From the NCBI RefSeq assembly GCF_000344685.1, contig NW_006920414.1, forward strand, positions 1,110,677 through 1,174,676: a stretch of 64,000 bases of DNA, in the 5' to 3' direction. Shown here piece after piece: positions 45,449 to 57,482 of this stretch (positions are counted from its first letter, which is position 1; each line of letters starts with the position of its first letter). The position numbers were made by a program, and so were the translations under genes. Under the pieces are notes generated by a model. The model did not search any database. It was not told the origin of the DNA and worked only from the letters and a program-made list of their open reading frames with translations. This DNA comes from Gloeophyllum trabeum ATCC 11539. Its lineage: Eukaryota > Basidiomycota > Agaricomycetes > Gloeophyllales > Gloeophyllaceae.

Positions 45449-45958
45449 TGTGGCGTCTGGACGGAGGAGGACTTGGAATATTTTGAGGGACGGCGGGTGT
45501 CACGGGACTGGATCGGGCTGGATCTCGGCACTAAAAACATGAATTGATGGGCCGCCATGCGACGCAACCCGGGCAGTTTGCGCGGTCTTCTCCCAAGCTT
45601 CCCTCACAGCGACGACCATCGTGGCCTCCGCCACGAGCCCCCCTCTGCACCCTGCCCCCCTATATCTTCCATCCTGGATTTACAGACTTATCCATGTTTG
45701 ATAGCCACGAAAAATGGCCAAAAAGAATCTATCAAGTCAGTATTTTCCTTCCTGTCATTTGCGCGGTTCCGAGTCTGGTCACACGCCGTATATTCTCTCC
45801 TGGATGCCCTATTGCCCTGCGCATGCACAGGGCCAGCGGTTTATGTCAACGGGGTGGATTGAATTATTTGCATAACATCATCGTATTTATTCTTCTGCGT
45901 GCAACGTTGCTCATAAGGACGTCTTCGTACAGATCCCGCAAAACACTCGACTCCCGCA
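45449..45958. promoter_or_regulatory. divergent intergenic region
   Basis: 510 bp between Bfr2 (-) and the AT-hook gene (+). No conserved frame or clear core element seen; it must contain both promoters. Confidence 0.45.
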
Positions 45959-48855
45959 ATGTCGCCTACTCACCCCCATACCGTAGGCGTCGTCGCAAAT
46001 TCACTATCCTCGGATGCAGACGCGGACCAAGAGGACGACTACGTCTGCCCCGTCTGCGAGTCCGAGTGCACTTGCCGGAACAGGCAGGCAGTCAGCGCAG
46101 ATGTGCCTCCCCCGCACGCGACCCTGTCGTCGCCCGTGCCGGCACACGTCGCGGTACCCACTCCCAAGATCAAGATCAAGTTAACCGTGCCACCGAGTAT
46201 GCGCCTCTCTTCTTCCTCTTCCCAGCTTGCGTTCAGGAAGCAGTCTCGTCCCGCTCACGATGGGGGGAGGAACACCCCCACTGCAGCGTCCCCCTACGGA
46301 CAGTCAAGTCACCTCGCCGGCCCCTCCACGGGCGGAGTGCATCTAGGAGTCGATGCCTCGGCCCCGAAGCGCAGGGGGCGCCCTCCGAAGCATGTCGTCG
46401 CTGCGAGAGAAGCCGCCAGGGCCGCCATGGCTGCCACTCAACCTCACGCGGGTGGTTCAGGCTTCGCAAGCTCACTCGTGTCCAAGCGGTCCAAAGCTAC
46501 CGCAACTGGAAGGAAGCCAGCTCTGGGTGGCAACAAAGCATTAAAGGCCAGAAACACGACCGGCATAACCGCTCGAAAGACCATTCCGAAGACCATAAAG
46601 AGAAAGGCAGCGCCCCGCCCCGCCGCCGTTTCCGACGACGAGGAGACGGACTCGGACATCCAGTCTGCCCAATTCCCAACGTTCATGTCCGCTTCTGCCG
46701 TCTCGTCCTCACCGGAATCGTCATCGGAGGACGACTCTGACTCGGACGACTCGTCTCCACTGACCGACGGCTTCGAATCTGACTCGTCCATCCAAGCGGA
46801 GGAAGAGAATTACCTTATCCAGCAAAGCTACCGGACTCACGATAAGGCGAGAGTGAAACGGGAGTTATTGGGCGACGATCCTACTAGCCGAAGACATGGT
46901 AACGGTGATTGGGAGATCAAATCGAGGAAAAGGAGCGTAGGACCGAGTGACGGTGAGATGGAGGTGGACAGCACGGATGACGACAGTGATTCTGAGACTG
47001 CTGGTGAGGAGGAGGCGGATGGTGAGGAAGAGGAGGACGAGGGCGAGAACGATGGAGATGCGGATGAGGAAGAGGACGGCTTCAGAGTTGGATCCGGTTA
47101 CACTGGAGTTGCGACCAGCTGGTCGGACTCTGAGGAATCCAACTTTGATGCTGACCTCTTCTTCTCTAACTTGACCTCCGACAGCGAGAGCTCGACCCAC
47201 CAGGAGCTCACCGGTACCATGTCCGATGGCGACGAGACGGAATCGGACGTGGACATGGGCACCATGTCTCTGGCGACTGTCGCCGCCGCCGGCTTCTCGA
47301 GTATGTTTGGTGGCTCGGACCTATTCAGGCTGGACGGTGGGTTGGCGCTGGAAGTGGCGGGTGAATGGGGCGATCATCCCAAGGACGGGCAGAGCCTTTC
47401 TGGGACTGTCTGGGAATGGGATTTGGGAGGCGAGAACGGGAGTTTGAGCGGCGGCGGGGAGGAGGTGGACGAGGAGATGCGTGACGGAGAGGATTCACTG
47501 CAAGGTTCGCCCACGATGAGTGTTGCTAATGACGGCTATGACGATTACAACATGGGCGTCGAGCTGCGGGAGAGTGATGGAGAGACAACAGACGACGATT
47601 TTGTAGGTGAAGACGGTCTTCCCACTCAGCGTGCGATGCTTCTCTTCCGGTGGCCGACCCCTCCTCCCGCTCCGGCCAAGCTGTCCGCTATCGATCCGCG
47701 CCATACTGTCAGCCCTGAGCGAGGACAACGCGATCTGGAAAAATCCTCTGGACAGAGGGATTCACCTCGCCCGGCTGATATCTTGGCGGGTAGAGGCGGC
47801 ATGTATTGGTCGCCCGAGGAGGAGGACGAGCATGACAGTCCTCGGGGTCGGACCGGAAGCGTCAGCGTTCATTCAGACTCCAGAATGCCTATCATGGGCC
47901 GGTTCGAGGCCAAGCCTGTAGAAAGTCAGAAGGTGACAGGTATAGCCATCATCAATGGTCAGAATCCAGCCGTACCGTCGCCCTATCCTCGACGGAAGAA
48001 GAGTGTTTCCACTGCGGCCATGGTGTGTGTTCTTTTATGCGCGGCGGACGTTATGTGCTGACACCTTCCTTCTAGGATTCCCCTGGGGTGCCTCAGACTC
48101 CCGGTCCGGCGGGTTCGTCAGCTCAACCAACTGAGGAGTTCTTGACGGACTCTACGTTACCCGGAGATGATCGGGGGGCGTCCGCGGTGACCATCGATCT
48201 ATCTGACGTCCTCGACGACTCCTTCCTGAATTCGGACCAATGCATGGAAGACGACGACGCGTCCATGTCCAGCGCAGCAAGCGACGATGAGAGTCGGCAT
48301 CTTCGCAACTTGAGCCGATGGGAGCGAATTCCGATGGATACCTTCCGGCAGACGAGGACAGCCAGTAATGCCATACCTAGCAGCGACGTCGAGCCCGTGT
48401 CGGCTGGAGCAGTCACAGACAGTCCTTTCGGCAACACGTTGTTGTGGCCTCATGCTGGCAAGCAGGCTGCGGGTCCGTCTCGTGGTCCCACGCGCAAGAG
48501 CGTGAAGCCCGTAGGCTCGAAGTCTTCGAAGCGTCAGATGAGCGTGGTCATTTCTCCTGTCATACTGCCCGTCCGCGATGGCGATCGGACTCCCACCCAA
48601 GCGCACGGTGAACAGCTGCCGACTGCACCGTATCACCAAGGCAAGACGCGGAAAGAGCTGCGAAAGGAGAAAAAGATGAAGAGGAAGCAGATGAGCAAAA
48701 CCTACTCGCCCCCTCATCATAATCATAGCAGCCAGCTCAAGTATCGCCATCATCATCAACACCATCCGAATCAAAAGTCGCGTGGATCTAACGCCGTCCA
48801 GCGGACGAACTTCTTCAACAGCCCCGGTTCCTCCATCCCTCCCTTAAATATCTGA
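45959..48855 (+). CDS. large acidic, Ser-rich nuclear protein with Cys cluster and AT-hook
   Basis: Two exons, 45959-48022 and 48076-48855, give about 947 residues. Near residue 28 lies D-D-Y-V-C-P-V-C-E-S-E-C-T-C, a short treble-clef-like Cys cluster. Residues about 125-145 carry K-R-R-G-R-P-P-K-H-V, an AT-hook. Then come long acidic Ser/Asp/Glu tracts (46640-47090). The second exon contains I-D-L-S-D-V-L-D-D-S-F, N-L-S-R-W-E-R-I-P-M-D-T-F-R, a basic K-R-Q-M-S-V-V-I-S-P, and a Lys/Arg then His/Gln-rich tail. The composition points to a chromatin or transcription regulator. The R-W-E-R-I-P-x-x-T-F-R block looks like a conserved motif but I cannot name the family with certainty. Confidence 0.8.
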
Positions 48856-49986
48856 AGCGCGTTAGAGCGTCTTCCGCGGCTCCGTCAAACTTGCTCAAGC
48901 TTCTCATGCTCAAGTATATATTATTGTGCTTCTAGGGTCATTATCTGCATTGTGCACGATCTCATTTGACATCCCACTCTGAATTATCCATCCCCTCCCT
49001 TGAACTGAATGACATGTATCATCGCCCCTTGTCCTTTTGCCTGCTGTCTCCATCATCCATCATTCCACCTGCCCATTCCACTAAACCAGACGCGCTGGCA
49101 AGCTTGCTCGGTCCCATCAGTGTTGCTTTATGACTAGTTAACTTTGTATCACTCAAGCCACGACGAATATAATTCTTTGCCACGACTGATAGAGTACTGT
49201 TTGGGATATATATCGCACCCGCACCGGCGGCTCTGCTGACCGCGGGCTTTCTTCGCATCCAGGTGCATCCAATCGAAGTACTCAAGCTGGCAGCGGTCGC
49301 GAGGATCGAAGCTTCGACGTCGGTACCTCTGCGGTCTTGGGTGCACCAATGGATACCCGTCGGGCTTGGGTGTGGCGGCGATTGGTCGGGCAGCAGACGG
49401 GGTTGTCTGGGCCAGAGGCGGGTATCAAGTGTACGCTCTCATGGCAGCTACAGAGCTTCAGCCAGCGGTGTCCAAGAATAACTTGGTACATGAGGGCTGC
49501 ATAGCATGTCGACGGAGAACCTACGGATTTTGGAGGCAATTAAGCGAATTTGTAGTGATCTCGGACCGGCGACTATCAGTCGATTGTGGCGGGCTGTAAA
49601 CTCGGACGTCCTGCTGGTTTGCGTTACGGACGTCGTAGAGATGCATTGCCCTTACGCTCCTTTTGTGCACGACAGAGCGCGGACGTCGGCGACGGTGTCA
49701 GCAAAGGCGGGCGTTGACGGAGATGGAACGGGTATAGGACGCGTTCTTAGAGCCGCGCGTCCGAGATAAGAATCACGTTGACGTCGTTTGCAGTCCTTCT
49801 GCAATTGGCCTTGCACGCACCTCATCTTGGGGCCATCGCCTGCATATCGCGCTCTTGGCTGGCGACAACGACGAACAGCCGAGCACTTCTCTGTACGTTA
49901 CTCGCTACAGCTTGAGTGCTGCGGTATAAGGAACGGGTCGCGTTTACTCCTGCATATTACAGACTTCTCCCCTAAAGATTTCAGCG
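48856..49986. other. intergenic, possible weak GRF-like fragment on the minus strand
   Basis: Mostly the 3' region of the AT-hook gene and the pyruvate carboxylase promoter. On the minus strand, 49149-49349 encodes D-P-R-D-R-C-Q-L-E-Y-F-D-W-M-H-L-D, which recalls the C-x-F-F-x-W end of GRF zinc fingers. The matching N-terminal cysteines could not be placed in frame, so no gene is called. Confidence 0.3.
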
Positions 49987-52900
49987 ATGGCCTCGACGGA
50001 CAAATCGCAAACCCTCCACCCGCCTAGGCTGTCGGCCATGTTTGCGGGATCTCCTAGTGCGCCGGGAACCCCGGTGCACACCATCCAGACGATGCGCAGG
50101 AAGGGTGCAGGCCACAGTGGCCCTTTGACAAAGATCTTGGTAGCGAACCGTGGCGTGCGTATACACGCGTTGTTGGTCTCGATACTCTCCTCAATATTTC
50201 TCTGTGATCTAGGAAATCGCTATCCGTGTTTTCCGCACTGCCCATGAGCTTGCGATGCATACAGTCGCCATCTTCTCCTACGAGGACCGCCTGTCCGCTC
50301 ACCGTCAGAAGGTATTGTCTCTGGCATTTATCGACGCGATCCACTTTGATATCATATGCTCAGGCGGATGAAGCCTACCAAGTCGGCAAGGGATTGACTC
50401 CTGTTGCAGCATACCTGGCCCAAGACGATATCATCAGGATCGCTCTTGAGCATGGCGTCGACATGATCCACCCAGGGTCAGTGGTCGCCCACATTCACTG
50501 CTTGCTATGAAATTCTTATGGTTTCAATCAGCTACGGTTTCCTTTCTGAAAACGCGGGATTCGCGAAGAAGGTCGAGCAGGCCGGGCTTGCTTTCGTCGG
50601 ACCTTCCCCTGAGGTCATCGATTCTCTTGGCGACAAGACCAAGGCCAGAACCATTGGTGAATAGCCCAGGGTACTCCACTCATATAGATACTGAACTACG
50701 CATGTCAGCTATCAAGTGCGGTGTACCGGTAGTGCCCGGAACGCCTGGACCAGTCGACTCATATACGGATGCGGATGCATTCATCAAGGAGTACGGCTTC
50801 CCGGGTTAGTGCATAAGTTGTGCTAGCGTATGCGGTAGTCTCATACCTAATACTGCATACAGTCATCATCAAAGCCGCCATGGGCGGTGGTGGCCGCGGT
50901 ATGCGTGTCGTGAAGGAACAGTCCGAGTTCAAGGCTTCCTTTGAGCGGGCCGTCTCCGAGGCCAAATCCGCCTTCGGCGATGGTACTGTCTTCATCGAGC
51001 GTTTCCTCGAGCGTCCTCGCCACATCGAGGTCCAGATTTTGGCTGACGCTCAGGGTAACACTGTCCACCTGTTCGAGCGTGACTGCTCCGTGCAAAGGCG
51101 GCACCAGAAGGTGGTCGAAGTCGCTCCTGCCACTCACTTGCCGGAGGAGGTCAGACAGGCCATCCTAGCTGATGCCATTAAGTTGGCAAAGAGTGTCGGA
51201 TATAGGAACGCCGGTACCGCCGAGTTCTTGGTCGACCAGATGGGGCGGCACTATTTCATCGAAATTAACCCCCGTATCCAGGTCGAGCACACCATCACAG
51301 GTACGTCTCCGTAATGAAATTAATAGCCGTGTATGCCATTCATTTCTTACTGTATTTGCTGTCAACAGAGGAGATCACGGGCATCGATATCGTCGCCGCT
51401 CAAATTCAGATCGCTGCGGGCGCGACCCTTACGCAGCTCGGGCTCACCCAGGAAGCCATCACCCGTCGCGGCTTCGCCATTCAGTGCCGTATCACGACTG
51501 AGGACCCCGCGCAGAACTTCCAGCCCGACACCGGAAAGATCGAGGTGTACAGGAGCGCGGGCGGTAATGGCGTGCGCTTGGACGCCAGCTCGGGTTTTGC
51601 TGGGGCCCAGATTACTGTTGGTGTGGAGTCTCTTCGATGCTTTCGAGGATGCTCATTGCACTACATTTCAGCCTCACTATGACAGTTTATTGGTGAAATG
51701 TACCGTCAGCGGGACAACTTATGAGGTTGCGCGCAGGAAGATGCTTCGGGCTCTTGTTGAGTTCCGTATTCGTGGTGTCAAGGTAAAAAAAATCACCTTG
51801 AAAAGCGTGCTCAGAATACGCAGCTGATATGTGCGAAACTTAGACGAACATTCCCTTCTTGTTCCGACTCCTAACCCACGACGTCTTCATCGGTGGCAAG
51901 ACTTGGACTACAGTAGGTCTCCGATTAACCGTCGTTTTCGGCTGAGCTGACCAGGCGTTCCATATGATAGTTCATTGACGATACGCCTGAGTTGTTCAAG
52001 CTCGTCCAGAGCCAGAACCGTGCCCAGAAGTTGCTGGCTTACCTTGGCGACTTGGCTGTCAACGGTAGCTCTATCAAAGGACAAAATGTAAGTCCTCTAG
52101 AACAATGAGTCATGCTATCGGGAATTTCTGACGCTATATGCGCAGGGCGAGCCCGGTCTCAAGGATGAGATCGTCATTCCTACCTTCCAGAACAGAGAGG
52201 ACCCCAACGGGCCTCCGCTGGACACCACTTACCCGTGCGAGCAGGGCTGGCGCAACATCATCGTCGAGAAGGGCCCTGAAGCATTCGCAAAGGCCGTTCG
52301 GGAGTATCCCGGCTGTCTCATCATGGACACCACCTGGCGTGACGCTCACCAGTCGCTGCTGGCCACGAGATTGCGTACGCAGGATATGGTCAACATTGCC
52401 AAGGAGACTAGTTATGCTCTGGCGAATGCGTACAGTTTGGAATGCTGGGGTGGTGCTACCTTCGATGTCGCTATGCGTTTCCTCTACGAGGACCCTTGGG
52501 AGCGTCTGGTGAATTCGCTTGTCTGTTGAGACTCGGCCCGATTTCTCAACGTCCTTGATTTAGCGTACCCTGCGGAAGTTGGTCCCTAACATTCCCTTCC
52601 AAGCCCTCGTCCGGGGTGCCAATGGTGTCGGTTATACCAGCTACCCGTGAGTAGACGCGCGATACTCTCTCTTGCTTGCTGACGCACCTCTACAGCGACA
52701 ACGCTATCTACGACTTCTCCAAGAAGGCCGTGGAGAACGGGCTGGACATCTTCCGAGTTTTCGACTCCCTTAACTACATTGGTTCGTATTTATGAATATC
52801 ACATACCTGTGAGATGCTGACCTGCACAATATTCGGCAGAAAACGTAACTCCAGTCTTTCCTCTGCGTTTACTATATCTCACTTAGATGGTCATAGATGA

Positions 52901-54955
52901 AACTCGGCATCGACGCTGCAAAGAAGGCGGGTGGTGTCTGTGAGGCCGTGGTCTGCTACTCCGGTGACATCGCCGACCCGAAGAAGACGAAGTACACGCT
53001 CCAGTACTACCTGGATTTCGTCGACCAGCTCGTTGCTGAGGGCATTCATGTCTTGGCCATCAAGGATATGGCTGGTCTGTTGAAGCCAGAGGCTGCCAGG
53101 AAGTGCGTGTAATGCATGCGTGAGGTTAGGCTTTGACTGACAATGGCAATCTTAGGTTGGTTGGTTCCATCCGGAAGAAATACCCTGACCTTCCCATCCA
53201 CGTACACTCGCACGACACGGCGGGTATCTCGGCCGCATCCATGCTCGCCTGTGCCGAGGCTGGAGCTGATGTCGTCGACGTGGCTATCGATAGTAAGTCC
53301 TAACAAGTTCATTCCAGTCGATATGTCCTGACTTGTCAAAAGGCATGTCTGGCCTGACCTCTCAGCCGCCGATGGGTGCTGTATGCGCGGCCCTTGAGCA
53401 GACTGGTCTTGGGACGGGTATCCGATATGCGGACATCCAGGCGCTCAACTTATACTGGAGTCAAGTGCGGATGCTTTACAGCTGCTTCGAGGCGAATGTC
53501 CGTGCCTCCGATTCTAGTGTCTTTGATCACGAGATGCCTGGCGGCCAGTACACAAACCTTATGGTAAATTGTCTTTGTAGATCTTTCAACGTGCGCGAGA
53601 GGCTGACCAAGAATAGTTCCAAGCAGCGCAGCTTGGTCTTGGTACCCAGTGGACAGGTAGGATTGGTCTGTGCAGTAAACCTGTACGAGGCTAACCCGCC
53701 AACAGAGATTAAGAGGAAGTACATCGAGGCGAACGAACTGGTACGTGGAAGTCGTCTTAGCTTCCTGTACTCTACTAAGTGTCTTCCCTGCAGTGTGGCA
53801 ATATCATTAAGGTACTTTGAACCGTGTGCTGGGCCTGTGAAGAGATGCTTCAACTCTCTTGATATATAGGTTACCCCTTCGTCGAAGGTCGTGGGCGACT
53901 TCGCACAGTGGATGACCCAGAACAAGCTTTCGAAGCAAGATGTCATTGACCGAGCTGATCAGCTTGACTTCCCGTCCTCGGTTGTGGAGTTCTTCCAAGG
54001 CTACCTTGGTCAACCAGTTGGCGGATTCCCTGAGCCTCTGCGGTCACGGATCATTCGCGACAAACCGAGAATCGATGGACGCCCGGGTGCTACCATGGCG
54101 CCCCTAGATTTCAAGAAAATCAAGGCAGAGTTGCGGAGCAAGTTCGGCAAGCACATTACTGACTCGGATGTGACGTCGTATGTGATGTACCCGAAGGTAT
54201 GCTCCTCACGCCACTGGGGGCATCATCTAGAGCTCACTTTTGTCACAGGTATTCGAGGACTACCAGAGCTTCGTAGAGAAGTATGGTGACTTGAGGTTCG
54301 CATTACGCTGTTTTCTTTGAGCAATGCCGGATTATTGAACATGACCCCAGTGTCATACCTACGAGGTACTTCTTGGGCCGTCCCGAGATCGGAGAAGAGA
54401 TGCACATTTCAATCGAGAAGGGCAAGACCCTTATCATTCGCCTGATGGCAGTCGGCCCTGTTGTGGAAGGACGAGCCCAGAGGGACGTGTGGTTCGAAGT
54501 GAACGGAGAGGCACGTCTCTGACTCGTTACTTCTGGTATTCTTCTCAACCTGTTGGCCCGCTGCAGATTCGTGCTGTGTCTGTCGATGACAAGAACTCCG
54601 CAGTGGAGACTGTGTCCCGAGAGAAGGCCACTTCTGACCCTGGCTCCGTGGGCGCTCCTATGTCTGGTGTCGTCGTAGAAGTAAGAGTGAAAGAGGGACA
54701 AGAGATCAAGAAGGGCGACCCGTTATGCGGTAAGCTCCTTCTGCACCAGGGTGATCGCTTTGCTTAACCCATGTCTTTAGTCCTGAGTGCGATGAAGATG
54801 GAATCTGCGGTAACAGCACCAGTCTCCGGGCATGTAAAACGAGTGGTCGTTCACGAAGGTACGTGCGTCTGGCCATGTCAACGGCATGTAGGCTCACTAG
54901 TATGAAAGGCGACTCTATCAACAGCGGAGACCTGTGCGTGGAGATAGTGCACTAG
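49987..54955 (+). CDS. PYC1: pyruvate carboxylase, 26 exons
   Basis: Biotin enzyme making oxaloacetate from pyruvate, bicarbonate and ATP; usually cytosolic in fungi. Biotin carboxylase: [26 protein letters not shown] and [10 protein letters not shown]. Carboxyltransferase: [30 protein letters not shown] and S-G-L-T-S-Q-P-P. Biotinyl site L-S-A-M-K-M-E-S. Exons: 49987-50154, 50213-50311, 50364-50476, 50532-50656, 50709-50804, 50863-51300, 51369-51616, 51672-51783, 51844-51912, 51971-52087, 52146-52508, 52564-52646, 52696-52781, 52840-52844, 52897-53102, 53156-53292, 53343-53563, 53617-53656, 53706-53740, 53794-53811, 53870-54196, 54249-54295, 54351-54510, 54567-54729, 54781-54858 and 54909-54955. 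Exon 14 is only 5 nt and exon 20 is 18 nt. The intron after 54510 appears to use a GC donor. No obvious mitochondrial presequence. Confidence 0.96.
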
Positions 54956-55769
54956 TGCCCTGGGATGGTTACACGAGTGTTGCCGGGTCATCGAAAAGAG
55001 AACGGAGGTTGCTAGAGAAGCTTTTGTAGAAACTGTTGTATTCGCATTCACCTGTGTTCCTTGCAATGAATCCATGTGTAGATCGCATTTGCTTAGGCGA
55101 ACTCGGCTTTAGGGAGCTTCTGGTTACTCTCGTGATTTTCTAGGACGCTACTAATCCATCTTCGAGTCAGATAGTCAGATTTTCGCGGCCGATGGCTCTC
55201 GAAGTTCCATTGCTCCCAGAGTACAAGCCGCCCTGCAATTGCCGGCACCTGAATAAGATGCTCTCGCAACAGAATTATGGTTGTCAAGGGCAGGATAGCT
55301 GTGAGCAAAGGTACCAAAATGCATCAGCTCGCAAGAGAACGGGTGCTACTCCGCGGCCAAAACCATCATTCGCTTGTGGTTTGGGCAGACATTGCGTCTC
55401 AGGAAAAATAAATAGACATGAAATGCCCGTCTTCTTACACGCGGACATTGTAAGGGCTGCGATGTACCATGACTAAAGCCGACGCTTTGGCGGTGGACTG
55501 CCTGGGAGAATGATCGATGGATTCCTAGAAGACAGGAACACTCACTTTACTCCTATTCATAGCGCAGACGCTCGTTGGGCTCTCGATGTCAGAGGAGTAC
55601 AGGTCTGTGGAAGATATGCTTATTTGCACGTATTTATGTGGCAAAACAAAGATGCCTTTGCTGGGGGATGGGCACCCTACCACCTTAGGCCGCAAGACGT
55701 GGGTGTAGACAGTCTGAAACCTGTCAGCATCTACACACGCACGAAGTGGCACATTGAACGTCAGAGGTG
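54956..55769. other. convergent 3' intergenic region
   Basis: 814 bp between the pyruvate carboxylase and nitronate monooxygenase stops. Short + strand frames occur (55192-55476, 55510-55824) but none has a recognisable domain. Confidence 0.5.
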
Positions 55770-57053
55770 CTATGCCGCAGACCGTATAAATACCGCCCTT
55801 TCTAGATGCTGTACCGTTTCTTGATGTAGTTCGGTCACCACATTCTAGTCGGCAGATGCAGATGAGTCTCTTATCGCTTGTAAGACAGAGAGAAGATCTC
55901 ACAGCTGCCCCTTTGATTTGGTTCATGAGAGCAACACCTGTCCCTGCCCAAACGAGCATACGATCGGGGTCGCCGTCTTGTATACTTCGCTGAAATAACT
56001 TCTGCACTTCCTCGATTGGCACGCCCGCCTCGAGATCTTTGACTGTCTGATTCATCAGCGCCCTCCCGTCAATGCCCGTCGGCCAACCTAGCGTTCCCCT
56101 CGCACGATCGAACGCTAAGGTCCTCACAGTAGAATTACTTCCTGCACTGATAAGGGCCTTCTTCTGCGCATCCGTGTATAGACTCTCTGGTGTCAGTAGA
56201 AATCGTGTTCCCATTGCTACCCCTGACGCGCCCAGGGTGAGACACGCGGCGACATGCGCGCCGTTCGCGAGCCCACCAGCAGCGACGATAGGAGGACCTT
56301 CTTCCGGTATGGTATTCAGAAGCGACGAAATTAGTGTGAGAAGAGGGGGTGCGGATGCCCGACCATGGCCACCAGCTTCGATACCTAAAATGACCATAAA
56401 TAGTCCCATTTAGCCAAATTGCAACACTGAAATAGACCGCTGTTTCACCTTGAGCAACCAGAACATCCACTTTCCAGTTGTTCACGGCGCCAGCGGCTTC
56501 TTCTTCTGAAGACAACTGTACGAAGACGAGGGTCTTGTGCCCGTCGGCTTGCCTTCGATCGTACTCTCGCACGTACGCGACCCATCGTCCGATATCATTC
56601 CCGAAAGCAAGCCAAATAGCGTTCACACGGCTCTCCAAAGCAGTATCGAGCAAATCGTTGGAGGAAGCTCCTTCTGCCTCGAGTATCCACGAGATAAAGC
56701 CCACTCCTATGGGCGCCCGCTGCAAGGAGGAAACTCCCAAGATAGCCTTGGCTTTCTCGAGTTCTTCTTTGAGCTTTTGTTTACTTTGATACCCTTAACG
56801 AGAAGGATGATAGGTCCATCTGTGAAGAGATTCATTCGGGTGCGCTCGCGTACCGGCTTGGATGAAGCCGAAGCCGCCTCCTTGAGCAACTGCAGCCGCT
56901 AACTCCCCACCACTTGCACCAGCCATGGGCGCTGAAATGACTGGCGTCCGAACACCTGTAAAAGAGACACCATGAACAGAAGTCCAAGCTGGTTACAGTC
57001 TAGTAAATGTGCTTACCCAGAAGACTCGTAAGACGCGTCGTGAGGGGGACCAT
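55770..57053 (-). CDS. nitronate monooxygenase (FMN, 2-nitropropane dioxygenase family)
   Basis: FMN TIM-barrel enzyme that oxidises propionate-3-nitronate and similar toxic nitronates. The start at 57053 gives M-V-P-L-T-T-R-L-T-S-L-L-G, then V-I-S-A-P-M-A-G-A-S-G-G-E-L-A-A-A-V. Further family blocks are G-G-G-F-G-F-I-Q-A-G, P-I-G-V-G-F-I-S-W, the FMN and active-site E-A-G-G-H-G-R, I-V-A-A-G-G-L-A-N-G-A-H-V-A-A-C-L-T-L-G-A-S-G-V-A-M-G-T-R-F and M-L-V-W-A-G-T-G-V-A-L-M. The last exon (N-V-V-T-E-L-H-Q-E-T-V) ends at 55770. About five or six exons. The length is as expected for fungal members. Confidence 0.92.
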
Positions 57054-57482
57054 GTCTGCAACACGGACTTCGATTCAAGCCTCTAGTTTGCTTGTTAGAA
57101 GGGGGAGGGGGAATTCGAAGCGTCTAGAGGGGTAAATCGCGTTCCCGAGTTAAAACTTGAGTCCTCTTAAGCTTGACGGACATATGAATCTTGTACGAAT
57201 CCGAAGGATCCCGACCAAGCCCTCTCCTCCCGATGCAATGCAGACCGGCTGACTAACACAAAGATTTAAGTAATACAGTAATCACCGACAGCGACGACTC
57301 CTCATCCCTATGGCCAGAACACAGCGCGAATGCAGCAAGCGGTCACCTCCGAGTCAGAGGTTGAACTACATGTAACATAAAGCTGAAAGCCACCGCGGTA
57401 TTTGCCATTGTTTGAGCTGCAATAATCAGCGCTTCAGCCATTGCACCTCGTTTCAAACTCGTCTACTTACCATCTGCCCGCC
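57054..57482. promoter_or_regulatory. divergent intergenic region
   Basis: 429 bp separating the starts of nitronate monooxygenase (-) and SmB (+); it holds both promoters. No clear TATA box or other named element was seen. Confidence 0.5.

Noticed and set aside
46233..46791. Minus-strand Asp/Ser-rich and Arg-rich frames
   Set aside because: Antisense shadows of the low-complexity AT-hook protein gene.
49149..49349. GRF-type zinc finger gene on the minus strand
   Set aside because: Only the C-terminal half of the motif is visible and the upstream cysteines are not in frame; kept as a note only.
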